In this document: positions 15,152 through 23,175 of the stretch, one piece after another
How positions within the stretch are numbered: the first letter of the stretch is position 1
How the letters are laid out: each line of letters opens with the position of its first letter
Made by a program: the position numbers and the translations under genes
The notes under the pieces: model-generated
Told to the model about the DNA's origin: nothing
The model's database searches: none
The model's input: the letters and a program-made list of their open reading frames with translations, nothing else
Assembly (NCBI GenBank): GCA_043811005.1
Contig: JBDRNO010000308.1
Location: 1 to 30,887, forward strand
Source of the DNA: JBDRNO01 sp043811005
GTDB lineage: Bacteria; Bacteroidota; Bacteroidia; NORP154
Direction: 5' to 3'
DNA length: 30,887 nucleotides

Positions 15152-16108
15152 ATGCTAAAAAAATTCAACACCCGAACAATGATCATAATTTTCGTTGTCT
15201 TATTAGCGATAGTTATTATCAACAGCTTACTTGACTCAAAAAAAGGCGAAAGGACATTCCGGGAAGAATTAGTAAATATTGATATAGCTAAAATAACAGA
15301 TATTCTGATCTATCCCCGAGCTGAGGGCCATCAAGAGGTTAAGCTAAGAAAAACTACTAATGGCTGGGAGGTAGAAAAAGACAAATTCAAAGCAACAGCA
15401 GATTCCAATACTGTTAAAAATATGCTGACCACTTTACAAAATATAAAACCCAAACGGCTGGCAGCTACTGATAACTCAAAATGGGAGGAATACCAGGTGA
15501 ATGATTCCCTGGGAACAAGAATAATGACCATCGAAAAAGACAAAACCACCTTAGACCTTATCATTGGTAAATTTTCTTTTAAACAAGAGAGCAGGGTCAC
15601 AACCTCTTATGTTCGCCTGGCAGAAGAAGAAAATGTTTATGCTGTGGACGGTATCTTAAGTATGACCTTCAACCAGGGCATAGACTACTGGAGAAATAAA
15701 ACAGTGATCAGGGGTATTGCTGAAGACTGGACACAGCTTTCATTTCAATATCCTGCTGACAGCAGTTTCCGGCTTTCCAGGCAAAACGATAAATGGATGC
15801 TTAATGGCATCCTCACAGATTCTGCAAAAACTGCTCAATACATCAATTCAATCGCCAGTTTAAACAACAGCAATTTTGTAGATGAGTTTAAACCAACAGG
15901 TATTCAACCTCGCTTCTCTTTAAAAATAGAAGGCAACAACCTATTTGAACCTATTGAAATAAAAGCATTTGCTGCCGATACCACTCATCAATACATCCTA
16001 ACATCCAGCCAAAACCCCAACACCTCTTTTAGCGGGGCTCAAAACAAAATGATTGAGAAGATCTTTGCAGGAAGGCGAAGTTTTATGCAAGATGTGGAAA
16101 ACGAATAA
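15152..16108 (+). CDS. DUF4340 domain-containing membrane-anchored protein
   Basis: This 318-residue protein has an N-terminal anchor helix (about 10-26, MIIIFVVLLAIVIINSL). It is followed by repeated beta-rich modules of the DUF4340 kind: KLRKTTNGWEVEKDKFKATA, then a VDGILSMTFNQGIDYWRNKTV stretch and a second RLSRQNDKWMLNG module. DUF4340 proteins are found next to GldG-like ABC transporter genes. Position directly after gldG on the same strand supports an accessory periplasmic role in the same complex, which is inference. The C-terminus is complete; no other domain is visible. Confidence 0.8.
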   Translation: MLKKFNTRTMIIIFVVLLAIVIINSLLDSKKGERTFREELVNIDIAKITDILIYPRAEGHQEVKLRKTTNGWEVEKDKFKATADSNTVKNMLTTLQNIKPKRLAATDNSKWEEYQVNDSLGTRIMTIEKDKTTLDLIIGKFSFKQESRVTTSYVRLAEEENVYAVDGILSMTFNQGIDYWRNKTVIRGIAEDWTQLSFQYPADSSFRLSRQNDKWMLNGILTDSAKTAQYINSIASLNNSNFVDEFKPTGIQPRFSLKIEGNNLFEPIEIKAFAADTTHQYILTSSQNPNTSFSGAQNKMIEKIFAGRRSFMQDVENE

Positions 16109-16116
16109 TACAGTAT

Positions 16117-16150
16117 GCAAAGACGCGATTGGGTCTGGTTTTACGTTCCG
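16117..16150. repeat. Degenerate REP-like palindrome beside the RAYT gene
   Basis: GCAAAGACGCGATTGGG followed by TTTTACGTTCC resembles one and a half arms of the GTAAAGACG-stem palindrome found inside the neighbouring transposase gene, with several mismatches. It lies just beyond the 3' end of that gene, the usual place for a REP copy flanking a RAYT. Confidence 0.4.
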
Positions 16151-16162
16151 AAATGATTTTTT

Positions 16163-16771
16163 TCATCGTTTTATATTTTTCGGATTTTTATCGTCTTTAT
16201 CCCAATTCGCAGGGTTGTTTTTGATATATGTTCGGATTTGTTCCATGCGTTTATCATTGCGGATAATTTCATCATAAAACCGGGGTTGCCAACCGAAATC
16301 CCGGCACGTAAAGACGCCCAAATTGAGCGTCTTTACATTCCGAATGGTTATTGTACATATGCGTTTAAATTGATTGATGATCACGCCCAATGAACCAGGC
16401 GCCCAATTTGTTATCATTGTTTTTTGTTGGGGTAAATACGGTTTGCCCGTTTGGTACGTTTCGTTCATTTGGTAAGTAGAGACGCCCAAATTGGGCGTCT
16501 CTACATCCCTGTTGGATACAATGCCATCATTTATCAAATGTGAACGTTTCATAACAACAATTCCATGGATGTGATTAGGCATTACAACGAATTCATCCAA
16601 ATATGTATCATCAAAATGTTCAGGAATTTTTAACCATAAATCGTTGACAATTTTACCCGTTTCATTTAATTGCATTTCATCATTAACCACATCACCAAAA
16701 AAACAAATTCTGTTTCGCGTGCAGATCGTCACATAATATTTACCGCCACGTGAATAATCCCAGCCAGGCAT
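16163..16771 (-). CDS. REP-associated tyrosine transposase (RAYT), N-terminally truncated
   Basis: This 202-residue Y1 transposase has a VTICTRNR strand, the HUH motif in VVMPNHIHG (His67, His69), the helix SLGVIINQFKR, WQPRFYDEIIRN, and the catalytic tyrosine in RTYIKNNP (Tyr182, aligned with Tyr115 of E. coli TnpA-REP). RAYTs cut single-stranded REP hairpins. Two REP-like palindromes lie inside the coding frame and encode the look-alike peptides VETPNLGVST (90-99) and VKTLNLGVFT (146-155), between the HUH and tyrosine parts of the protein. Upstream, in the same frame, an ATG at 16811-16813 opens the usual RAYT start (MEKY), but codon 5 is TAA (16799-16801), followed by readable DKYRTDSIR up to the Met at 16771. 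Translation from that Met would keep both catalytic motifs. It is either a decaying gene or one restarted internally. Confidence 0.82.
   Translation of the reverse strand: MPGWDYSRGGKYYVTICTRNRICFFGDVVNDEMQLNETGKIVNDLWLKIPEHFDDTYLDEFVVMPNHIHGIVVMKRSHLINDGIVSNRDVETPNLGVSTYQMNETYQTGKPYLPQQKTMITNWAPGSLGVIINQFKRICTITIRNVKTLNLGVFTCRDFGWQPRFYDEIIRNDKRMEQIRTYIKNNPANWDKDDKNPKNIKR
16308..16336. repeat. REP-like palindrome inside RAYT, copy A
   Basis: A 29-bp palindrome centred on 16322, with GTAAAGACGCCCAA as left arm and one mismatch (16318 against 16326). On the minus strand it encodes VKTLNLGVFT. It lies exactly 168 bp from copy B and is read in the same phase. Confidence 0.88.
16476..16504. repeat. 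REP-like palindrome inside RAYT, copy B
   Basis: A perfect 29-bp palindrome centred on 16490, with GTAGAGACGCCCAA as left arm. On the minus strand it encodes VETPNLGVST. The terminal GTAGAGACG stem is shared with the intergenic copy at 3160-3204. Confidence 0.9.
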
Positions 16772-16952
16772 ACGGATGGAATCAGTTCGGTATTTATCTT
16801 AATATTTTTCCATGTACTTAGCATCTAAAATACAAATTTAACATTAAATTATCGTACCAGACATAAATAAATCTATTCTACAATGATTAAAAAAACCATA
16901 CATCTTCTTATTTTCGCCACGTATATAAAATATCAATAATTTATTATGCGTT

Positions 16953-18212
16953 ATGGAAGTATTTAACTCATATATCTTCATCATAGCCGTATCGGCAATT
17001 ATCATCCTGTCTTATTTTTTCAATATCCTGTCCAGGAAAACGAATGTTCCCAGTGTATTGATGCTCATTATCATTGGTGTTCTGATAAATGGAGGGATGT
17101 CCTTATTTGAGATAAGAGAAGTAAATCTTTTTCCTGTGTTGGAGGTTCTTGGAATTGTAGGATTAATAATGATAGTGCTGGAAGCGGCATTAGACCTGGA
17201 ACTAAAAAAAGAAAAATGGGGAATTATCTGGAGATCATTTAGTGTTGCACTTCTGGCGCTGATATCAACTTCATTTGCATGCGCATTTGTTATAAACTAC
17301 TTTGTTGAAATGGCCCCATATACCGCTTTGATATATGCTATGCCTCTTTCAATCATGAGCAGCGCAATTATTATCCCAAGTATTGAAAATCTCAAACCCG
17401 ATAAAAAAGAATTCTTGATATATGAAAGTACGTTTGCCGATATCCTAGGCATCATGTTCTTTTATTTACTTATAAGCAATGCCGGTGAAAGCAGTGCAAA
17501 AGTTGTTATACTGGATGTTGCCGGTAATGTGTCATTAACCATCATCATTTCAATAGTAGTAAGCTATGCTTTGGTATTGATATTCCAAAATGTCACCACA
17601 AATGTTAAATTGTTTTTGCTGATTGCCGTATTGTTATTATTATACTCTATCGGTAAATTACTCCAACTTTCTTCATTATTGGTCATACTGATCTTCGGGC
17701 TTGTCTTGCATAATCACCGTCTTTTCTTCAGGGGTTTTCTGAGGAGATGGCTCAAGGTTGATGCAGTAGAAAATATATTAGGTGATTTTAAGATGATAAC
17801 TGCGGAATCATCTTTTGTAGTAAGAACCTTCTTTTTTGTGATTTTCGGTATTACACTGGTACTGAACTCATTAATTAGCTTTAAAGTAATTTTGATCAGC
17901 GCTTTGGTTATCGGGATTATATACGCAATACGTCTTTTAATGCTAAAATTGTTTCTCAGAAGAGATATTAAACCACAGTTGTATATAGCCCCCAGGGGAT
18001 TAATAACCATCCTGCTGTTTTTTGCAATTCCGGAAGAATTCCGGGCAGAGGGATTTGAATCGGGCATTATTCTGTTTACAATATTGGCTACCAGCATCAT
18101 TATGATGTTTTGGCTTATCAAGTCAGGGAAAGGTGAAGGTGATACTTCGGCTTCGCTCAGTTTGAATAGTGAGGGGGAGGAAGGTGAAAAATCAAGACCC
18201 TCAGGGTTTTGA
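16953..18212 (+). CDS. CPA-type cation:proton antiporter
   Basis: This 419-residue membrane protein has about 11-12 hydrophobic helices, consistent with the Na+/H+ exchanger fold (PF00999). The first helices (IFIIAVSAIIILSYFFNILS, VPSVLMLIIIGVLIN) and the segment LSIMSSAIIIPSIENL, followed by YESTFADILGIMFFY (candidate ion-binding Asp163), match the core of CPA1/NhaP-like antiporters. The protein likely exchanges Na+ or K+ for protons in the inner membrane; ion preference is not readable. The last 30 or so residues (SGKGEGDTSASLSLNSEGEE and onward) are low-complexity and encoded by repeat-like DNA, ending with RPSGF from a palindrome shared with the convergent GNAT gene, which it overlaps by 12 bp. 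The native C-terminus has therefore probably been replaced or extended. Confidence 0.85.
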   Translation: MEVFNSYIFIIAVSAIIILSYFFNILSRKTNVPSVLMLIIIGVLINGGMSLFEIREVNLFPVLEVLGIVGLIMIVLEAALDLELKKEKWGIIWRSFSVALLALISTSFACAFVINYFVEMAPYTALIYAMPLSIMSSAIIIPSIENLKPDKKEFLIYESTFADILGIMFFYLLISNAGESSAKVVILDVAGNVSLTIIISIVVSYALVLIFQNVTTNVKLFLLIAVLLLLYSIGKLLQLSSLLVILIFGLVLHNHRLFFRGFLRRWLKVDAVENILGDFKMITAESSFVVRTFFFVIFGITLVLNSLISFKVILISALVIGIIYAIRLLMLKLFLRRDIKPQLYIAPRGLITILLFFAIPEEFRAEGFESGIILFTILATSIIMMFWLIKSGKGEGDTSASLSLNSEGEEGEKSRPSGF

Positions 18213-18227
18213 AAACCCTGAGGGTCT
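18195..18227. repeat. Palindrome forming both convergent gene ends
   Basis: A perfect 33-bp palindrome centred on G18211, with left arm AGACCCTCAGGGTTTT. The antiporter stop codon (18210-18212) spans the centre and the GNAT stop codon (18201-18203) lies in the left arm. Each strand reads RPSGF from it. It could act as a bidirectional terminator, although no T-run follows on either side. A diverged copy is inside the GNAT gene at about 18696-18732. Confidence 0.88.
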
Positions 18228-19097
18228 GACATTCGGATGAATCAGCGAAGCCCCATATTCCGTTACTTCAAAGCCAACTGATTTGTATACCTTGCCTGCA
18301 AATCCTGCCTGGTCAGCAACTATAACAAATGTGTTAAATCCCATTTCATTAAGCCCCCACTCCGAAATTTTAAAGAGTAAAAAACTACAAATCCCCCTTC
18401 TGCGATAACCCGGATGTGTTTCAGGTAAATGAAAACGACCGGGCTTTCCCTCTGTCCGGTTTCTTTGGGGCAGGGCTTGATATAGCCCTGCATGTGCCAC
18501 TAATTCACTTCCCGAAAATGCTCCAAACCAACCACCCAACCCCACTTCTGACATCTTTTTGTATCCCTGCATTCTCTTATGAACAAACTTTATATAATCT
18601 TTATCTTCTTGTTTTCCACTGCAATAAATTTGAAAGTCGTATACTTTTCCCCAATCCTCACCGCTCACAATTTGCCTGACAGAAATTTCTGAGTTAAGAC
18701 CCTCAGGGTTTTCTAAACCCTGAGAGTTTAGAACAGAAATATCTGAATTGTATTTGGCCGGGGCATGTAATTGTCCCGCAGTAAGGACATCATCCAACTC
18801 GAAGGTGTATCCTGCTTCAATAAATGATTCTATATCCCCAGCTTTACCTTCAATCGAATCCCATGCAAAAGCTATATGACTGACTCCTGAAATATGTCCG
18901 AACTCCTGATTGAAAAGATACTGCCAATATTTAAAATCCCCCTCTTTGGGAGCAGAGGGAAACATAAGGAAATTACCCCAGTGATGATGCGGATTGTCAG
19001 GTGTTTTAATTACTATATAATCACGCTTATCAGTGATATTACTGTGAAAGGAGAGAATGTGAAGCATTGTGGAGTAAGACAGGGATTTGATTTTCAT
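18201..19097 (-). CDS. GNAT family N-acetyltransferase
   Basis: This 298-residue protein has an N-terminal domain (about 1-125) with HHHWGNFLMF and a C-terminal GNAT fold. The acetyl-CoA loop appears as HPGYRRRGICSFLLFKISEW, followed by FVIVADQAGFAGKVYKSVGFEVTEYGASL, the usual end of a GNAT domain. The acetyl acceptor is not predictable. It starts 3 bp after the purL stop codon on the same strand and is likely co-transcribed with it, though a purine role is not implied. Two repeat intrusions are visible: an in-frame 54-bp insertion around 18679-18749, giving LNSQGLENPEGLNSEISV, and the palindrome-derived C-terminus RPSGFSKP. Both lie outside the acetyl-CoA loop. Confidence 0.82.
   Translation of the reverse strand: MKIKSLSYSTMLHILSFHSNITDKRDYIVIKTPDNPHHHWGNFLMFPSAPKEGDFKYWQYLFNQEFGHISGVSHIAFAWDSIEGKAGDIESFIEAGYTFELDDVLTAGQLHAPAKYNSDISVLNSQGLENPEGLNSEISVRQIVSGEDWGKVYDFQIYCSGKQEDKDYIKFVHKRMQGYKKMSEVGLGGWFGAFSGSELVAHAGLYQALPQRNRTEGKPGRFHLPETHPGYRRRGICSFLLFKISEWGLNEMGFNTFVIVADQAGFAGKVYKSVGFEVTEYGASLIHPNVRPSGFSKP
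18679..18749. repeat. Palindrome insertion flanked by 17-bp direct repeats
   Basis: ACAGAAATTTCTGAGTT (18679-18695) and ACAGAAATATCTGAATT (18733-18749) match at 15 of 17 positions and flank a hairpin of the AGACCCTCAGGG family (about 18696-18732). The offset between the direct repeats is 54 bp, a multiple of three, so the GNAT frame is kept. The peptide shows the duplication as NSDISV and NSEISV. Confidence 0.75.
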
Positions 19098-19100
19098 TTA

Positions 19101-21338
19101 TTATGCAATATATTTCTCTAATGCATTCTCATATACCTCTTTCGCCTCCTGTACAAATCCAAACGATACATCATCAATCCGCATTTCTCCTTTCGTAACA
19201 TGTCCGAGTAATGTAAATGGGCTTTTTGATAGAACCAAAGTATCAATAAACTCGGCTTCATGATCTTCATCAACCGAAACGATTACCCTGCCCTGAGCTT
19301 CACCAAATAAGAAAGCATCCTCCCTTATTTCGCTGTCGGTAGTAATGTCAAATCCCAAACCTCTTGGCATTGCAGATTCCAACAAAGCAATGAACAATCC
19401 TCCATCTGAAACATCATGGGCAGAACCTATTAATTTTTTATTAATGAGGTTGCTGATAATGCGGTGCAGTTCAAACTCCTTTTCCAGATCAAAATAAGGG
19501 GGAGGAGAAAGTTTCACATTATGGTATGAATAAAGGTACTCTGAACAAGCGATATCGTTCCTGGATTCCCCTATCAAAAATATACAATCTCCTTTGCTCT
19601 TAAAATCGAGCGTCATCTTATATTTCTTATCATCAATAACACCTAACATGCCTATAACAGGTGTTGGGAAGACCGGGATCACCACTCCATCTATACTGGT
19701 TTGGTTGTAGAAACTAACATTTCCACCGGTAACAGGTGTTTGAAATTTCCTGCACGCCATACCCATTCCCTTTACAGCTCCTGCAAACTGCCAGAAGACT
19801 TCCGGGTTGAAAGGATTTCCGAAGTTCAAACAGTTAGTTATTGCAAGGGGTTCACCGCCTGTACAGACAATATTCCTTGCAGCTTCGGCAACAGCAATTG
19901 CAGCGCCTATTTCAGGATCTGCTTTTACATAGCGGGCATTACAATCTGTTGTAAAAAGGAGCGCCCTGTCAATTCCCTTTATATTCACAACAGCAGCATC
20001 AGAGTGTTCGTTCGTGCTCATATTTGCAGTTCCAACCATTGAATCATATTGCTCAATAACCCACTTTTTTGAAACGATATTAGGATGACGGATCAGATGT
20101 TCGGCTACTACTTTTAAATTTTCGGGCTGTGGAATTTCATCAATTGAAAAACTTTTGGATTTGGAAAAATACGCAGGTTCTCTTTGTTCTCTTTCATATT
20201 CAGGAGCGCCTCCGCCCAACACCAGATCATACGCAGGAACGTCAGCCACGAGCTCCCGGTTCATATAAAATTCCAGTTTATCGGTATCAGTAACTTCACC
20301 TATCTGAACGCAATTAAGATCCCATTTTTCAAAAACCCGCTTTACCTTTTCCTCCTTTCCTTTTTCGACAACTATAAGCATACGTTCCTGTGATTCTGAA
20401 AGCAGAATCTCGAATGGCGCCATATTCTTTTGGCGGACAGGTACTTTATCCAGGTGAATGATCATTCCGCATCCGCCTTTTTCCGACATTTCCGATGTTG
20501 AACAAATAATTCCGGCAGCTCCCATATCCTGCATGCCAACAATAGCGCCAGTCCTGATAACTTCCTGTGTCGCCTCCAATAACAATTTTTCCTGGAAGGG
20601 GTCGCCAACCTGGACCGAGGGGAGGTCATCGGAAGATGATTCGGTAATATCTTCAGATGCAAAAGTAGCTCCGTGAATGCCGTCTTTGCCTGTTGAAGAA
20701 CCCACAATAAAAACCGGGTTGCCTGCTCCTTTGGCAATTGCCGAAACAGTTTCCCCAACTCTTACAATACCTGCTGACATAGCATTAACCAATGGATTTG
20801 TATTATAACACTCATCAAAAAACACCTCACCTCCAACTACGGGAATACCAAAAGCATTACCATAATCACCTATTCCCTTCACAACGCCTTTCAAATGCCA
20901 TTTTGTCCTGTCAATATTAATATTACCAAAACGCAATGAGTTCAACTGTGCAACAGGGCGGGCACCCATTGTGAAGATATCCCTGTTTATCCCTCCTACT
21001 CCGGTAGCTGCTCCCTGGTAGGGCTCAATAGCTGAAGGATGATTGTGCGACTCAATCTTGAAACAACAAGCCAATCCATCACCAATATCAACCAGACCGG
21101 CATTTTCCTCACCAGCGCCAACAAGCATCTTAGGACCTTCCCTTGGTAATGTTCTCAATAATTTGATGGAACTCTTATAACAACAATGCTCCGACCACAT
21201 TACTGAAAAGATGCTCAATTCGGTAAAATTTGGCGTGCGGCATAAGATATTTTTTATCCTATCGTATTCTTCAGGTAAAAGCCCTAACTTTTCAGCAGTT
21301 TCAAGGGTCGTTTTGTTTTCTTCATTAGAAGTTCTCAT
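19101..21338 (-). CDS. purL: Phosphoribosylformylglycinamidine synthase subunit PurL
   Basis: This 745-residue protein is the small, stand-alone PurL that converts FGAR to FGAM with ATP and ammonia in purine synthesis. Visible signatures are MWSEHCCYKSSIKLLRTLP, ESHNHPSAIEPYQGAATGVG, GGINRDIFTMGARP, IPVVGGEV, DMGAAGIICSTSEMSEKGG and SAHDVSDGGLFIALLES. The length fits the Bacillus-type subunit (about 740), not the roughly 1300-residue fused enzyme, so PurQ and PurS partners are expected elsewhere in the genome; none is in this window. It heads a probable two-gene unit with the GNAT gene. No good promoter consensus was found upstream; the 394-bp spacer there is filled with repeats. Confidence 0.95.
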   Translation of the reverse strand: MRTSNEENKTTLETAEKLGLLPEEYDRIKNILCRTPNFTELSIFSVMWSEHCCYKSSIKLLRTLPREGPKMLVGAGEENAGLVDIGDGLACCFKIESHNHPSAIEPYQGAATGVGGINRDIFTMGARPVAQLNSLRFGNINIDRTKWHLKGVVKGIGDYGNAFGIPVVGGEVFFDECYNTNPLVNAMSAGIVRVGETVSAIAKGAGNPVFIVGSSTGKDGIHGATFASEDITESSSDDLPSVQVGDPFQEKLLLEATQEVIRTGAIVGMQDMGAAGIICSTSEMSEKGGCGMIIHLDKVPVRQKNMAPFEILLSESQERMLIVVEKGKEEKVKRVFEKWDLNCVQIGEVTDTDKLEFYMNRELVADVPAYDLVLGGGAPEYEREQREPAYFSKSKSFSIDEIPQPENLKVVAEHLIRHPNIVSKKWVIEQYDSMVGTANMSTNEHSDAAVVNIKGIDRALLFTTDCNARYVKADPEIGAAIAVAEAARNIVCTGGEPLAITNCLNFGNPFNPEVFWQFAGAVKGMGMACRKFQTPVTGGNVSFYNQTSIDGVVIPVFPTPVIGMLGVIDDKKYKMTLDFKSKGDCIFLIGESRNDIACSEYLYSYHNVKLSPPPYFDLEKEFELHRIISNLINKKLIGSAHDVSDGGLFIALLESAMPRGLGFDITTDSEIREDAFLFGEAQGRVIVSVDEDHEAEFIDTLVLSKSPFTLLGHVTKGEMRIDDVSFGFVQEAKEVYENALEKYIA

Positions 21339-21378
21339 TTTTTTATTTGGATTTTTGTAACCAATCAGTTTAAATTAA

Positions 21379-21394
21379 TCCGCCAGCTGGCGGA
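21379..21394. repeat. CAGCTG-core palindrome, exact copy
   Basis: TCCGCCAGCTGGCGGA is identical to the cores at 404-419, 2527-2542 and 23094-23109. It is followed by GCCACGAGGCACAAAGACAC, which looks like another interspersed repeat. It lies upstream of purL (minus strand). Confidence 0.85.
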
Positions 21395-21506
21395 GCCACG
21401 AGGCACAAAGACACAAAGCTACACTAAGTTCTAGTATCGGAATTTACTCACTCTATTGTTTGTTTTTAATGGTGTTCGTGAATACTTTGTATTTCAATGT
21501 TTTATC

Positions 21507-21600
21507 TCTCGCAAAGGCCCAAAGCGCGCAAAAGATGCAGTAATAATTTTTTAATTATGCATAATAGCGGTCTTTGCGTTCTTAGCGGACTTTGCGAGAA
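21507..21600. repeat. CTCGCAAAG inverted repeat
   Basis: TCTCGCAAAGGCCCAAAGCG (from 21507) faces TCTTTGCGTTCTTAGCGGAC followed by TTTGCGAGA (21571-21599). The arms are imperfect and about 30 bp long with an AT-rich loop. The rest of the 21339-21732 spacer is AT-rich with nothing further recognised. Confidence 0.6.
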
Positions 21601-21732
21601 ATATTTTCAATTTTTTAATAAATTTATCAATTTTGCAGCTCAACAAAAGTACATAACTAAAGTGTTTTTATCATAACTTTGAAACGAAAAACACATTACC
21701 ATTTTTAAAATTATTTTTTACTTTTAGTTGAA

Positions 21733-23054
21733 ATGGAAATCCTCCTCACCATAATCTACACTACAATCTTCATCTTATTGATCTATAAGATGAAGTTCTT
21801 CATAATTGAGGGATTATCCCGAAGAACGATCTCTGCGATTTTTGCATTAAAGATAATTGTCGGAGTTATTTTATGGATGATCTACACTTATTATTACACC
21901 GACAGAAAATCAGCAGATATATTCAAATATTTTGATGACGGGGAGATCATTTATAATACACTTTTTGTCAATCCCGTTCATTACCTGCAGTTAGTATTGG
22001 GAATAGATACTGATGCCAATACCTCAAACAGTATTTAAGTAATACCGATTATTGGTATAAACCACACGACACCCAAGTGTATAACGACAACCGTTCAATA
22101 ATACGATTTAATGCTATTATAAGATTGATCTCGTTTGGAAATTATCATGTACATAGTGTGTTTATGAATTTTGTTTCCCTTGTCGGATTAACCGCTATCT
22201 TTAAAACTTTTCAGCCCTATTTACCTGATAAAAGAAAAGAATTAATAATTGCAGTTTTCTTCCTGCCTTCAGTCCTGTTCTGGGGTTCGGGAGCTTTAAA
22301 GGAGGGGATACTGTTCTTTGCTTTAGGACTTCTGATATATCATTTTTATAAACTATTTGATGAAAAAAAACCTGTAAAAAAAATATTTTTGGTGTTTCTT
22401 TTTTCTTTTCTCTTAATAATATCCAAATTCTATATCTTAATTGCGATTGCACCTGCATTGCTCGCCTTTTATTGGATAAAAAAGACAACCAGCAAATACG
22501 CTCTTTTGAAATACGCAGGTGTCTGTTGTATATTATTTACTATTGGTTTAAACATACACCGAATTTCACCCGGAAACAACGCCCTTGAAATGATGGTAAG
22601 AAAACAAACTGATTTTATAAACCTTGCCGATTCCCTGGATTCAGGCAGCAAGTTTGAGATAAATAGATTAAAACCAAACATTTCGAGCTTTATAAAAAAC
22701 ACTCCCCTGGCATTTACCAACACAATTATTAAACCGCATATATTTGAAGCAAGATCACCATTCCTACTAATGGCAGCATTAGAGAACCTTGTAATTTTTG
22801 TTTTAGCTGTTCTAAGTATTATTTTCATGAAAACAAGAAACACAACCGCTCCTGGGATAAACAGCAATCTTTTGCTTTTTTGTGCAAGCTTTGTACTGAT
22901 ACTGTATATTTTAATAGGTCTTGCCACCCCTGTTATGGGGGCAATTGTCAGATACAAAGCTCCAGGACTGCCATTTTTACTGATAATCTTTTTATTGATT
23001 ATTGATAAAAATAAATTAATAAAGAAATTACCATTTTTGAAATTTCTTAAATAA
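21733..23054 (+). pseudogene. Frameshifted multi-pass membrane protein
   Basis: Two frames form one protein. The first (21733-22038) ends DANTSNSI then stop. Reading continues one frame back from TAT at 22032 as YLSNTDYWYKPHDTQVYNDN, joining smoothly to the second frame that runs to 23054. Restoring one base near 22031 would give about 440 residues. The product would be an integral membrane protein with around nine hydrophobic segments, including IIYTTIFILLIYKM, IIVGVILWMIYTYYY, ELIIAVFFLPSVLFWGSGAL and LLFCASFVLILYILIGLA. The FFLPSVLFWGSGALKEGI segment recalls polysaccharide polymerase or EpsG-like proteins, but I do not recognise the family with confidence. The break may be a real mutation or an assembly error; no long homopolymer is present at the site. 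The second part alone would need a GTG start (22077). Confidence 0.7.
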
Positions 23055-23093
23055 TATCATTTTATAAAGAATTTGACTTCGTAAATTGATTAA

Positions 23094-23109
23094 TCCGCCA
23101 GCTGGCGGA
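23094..23109. repeat. CAGCTG-core palindrome, exact copy
   Basis: TCCGCCAGCTGGCGGA lies 40 bp after the stop codon of the frameshifted membrane protein gene. It is identical to three other copies in the window and lacks a following T-run. Confidence 0.85.
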
Positions 23110-23175
23110 TGCCACTAATTTCACGAATTAACACTTATCATTTAAACGAAAATTAAACTTATTAATCATACAAAT

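Noticed and set aside
17714..18232. Minus-strand frame of 172 codons inside the antiporter gene
   Set aside because: Shadow of the antiporter reading frame, which has clear membrane helices and family motifs; the antisense product has no recognisable features.
22025..22080. Programmed -1 frameshift in the membrane protein gene
   Set aside because: The zero-frame codons AAC AGT ATT TAA do not form an X XXY YYZ slippery site, and no downstream stem was seen close by; a plain one-base deletion is simpler.
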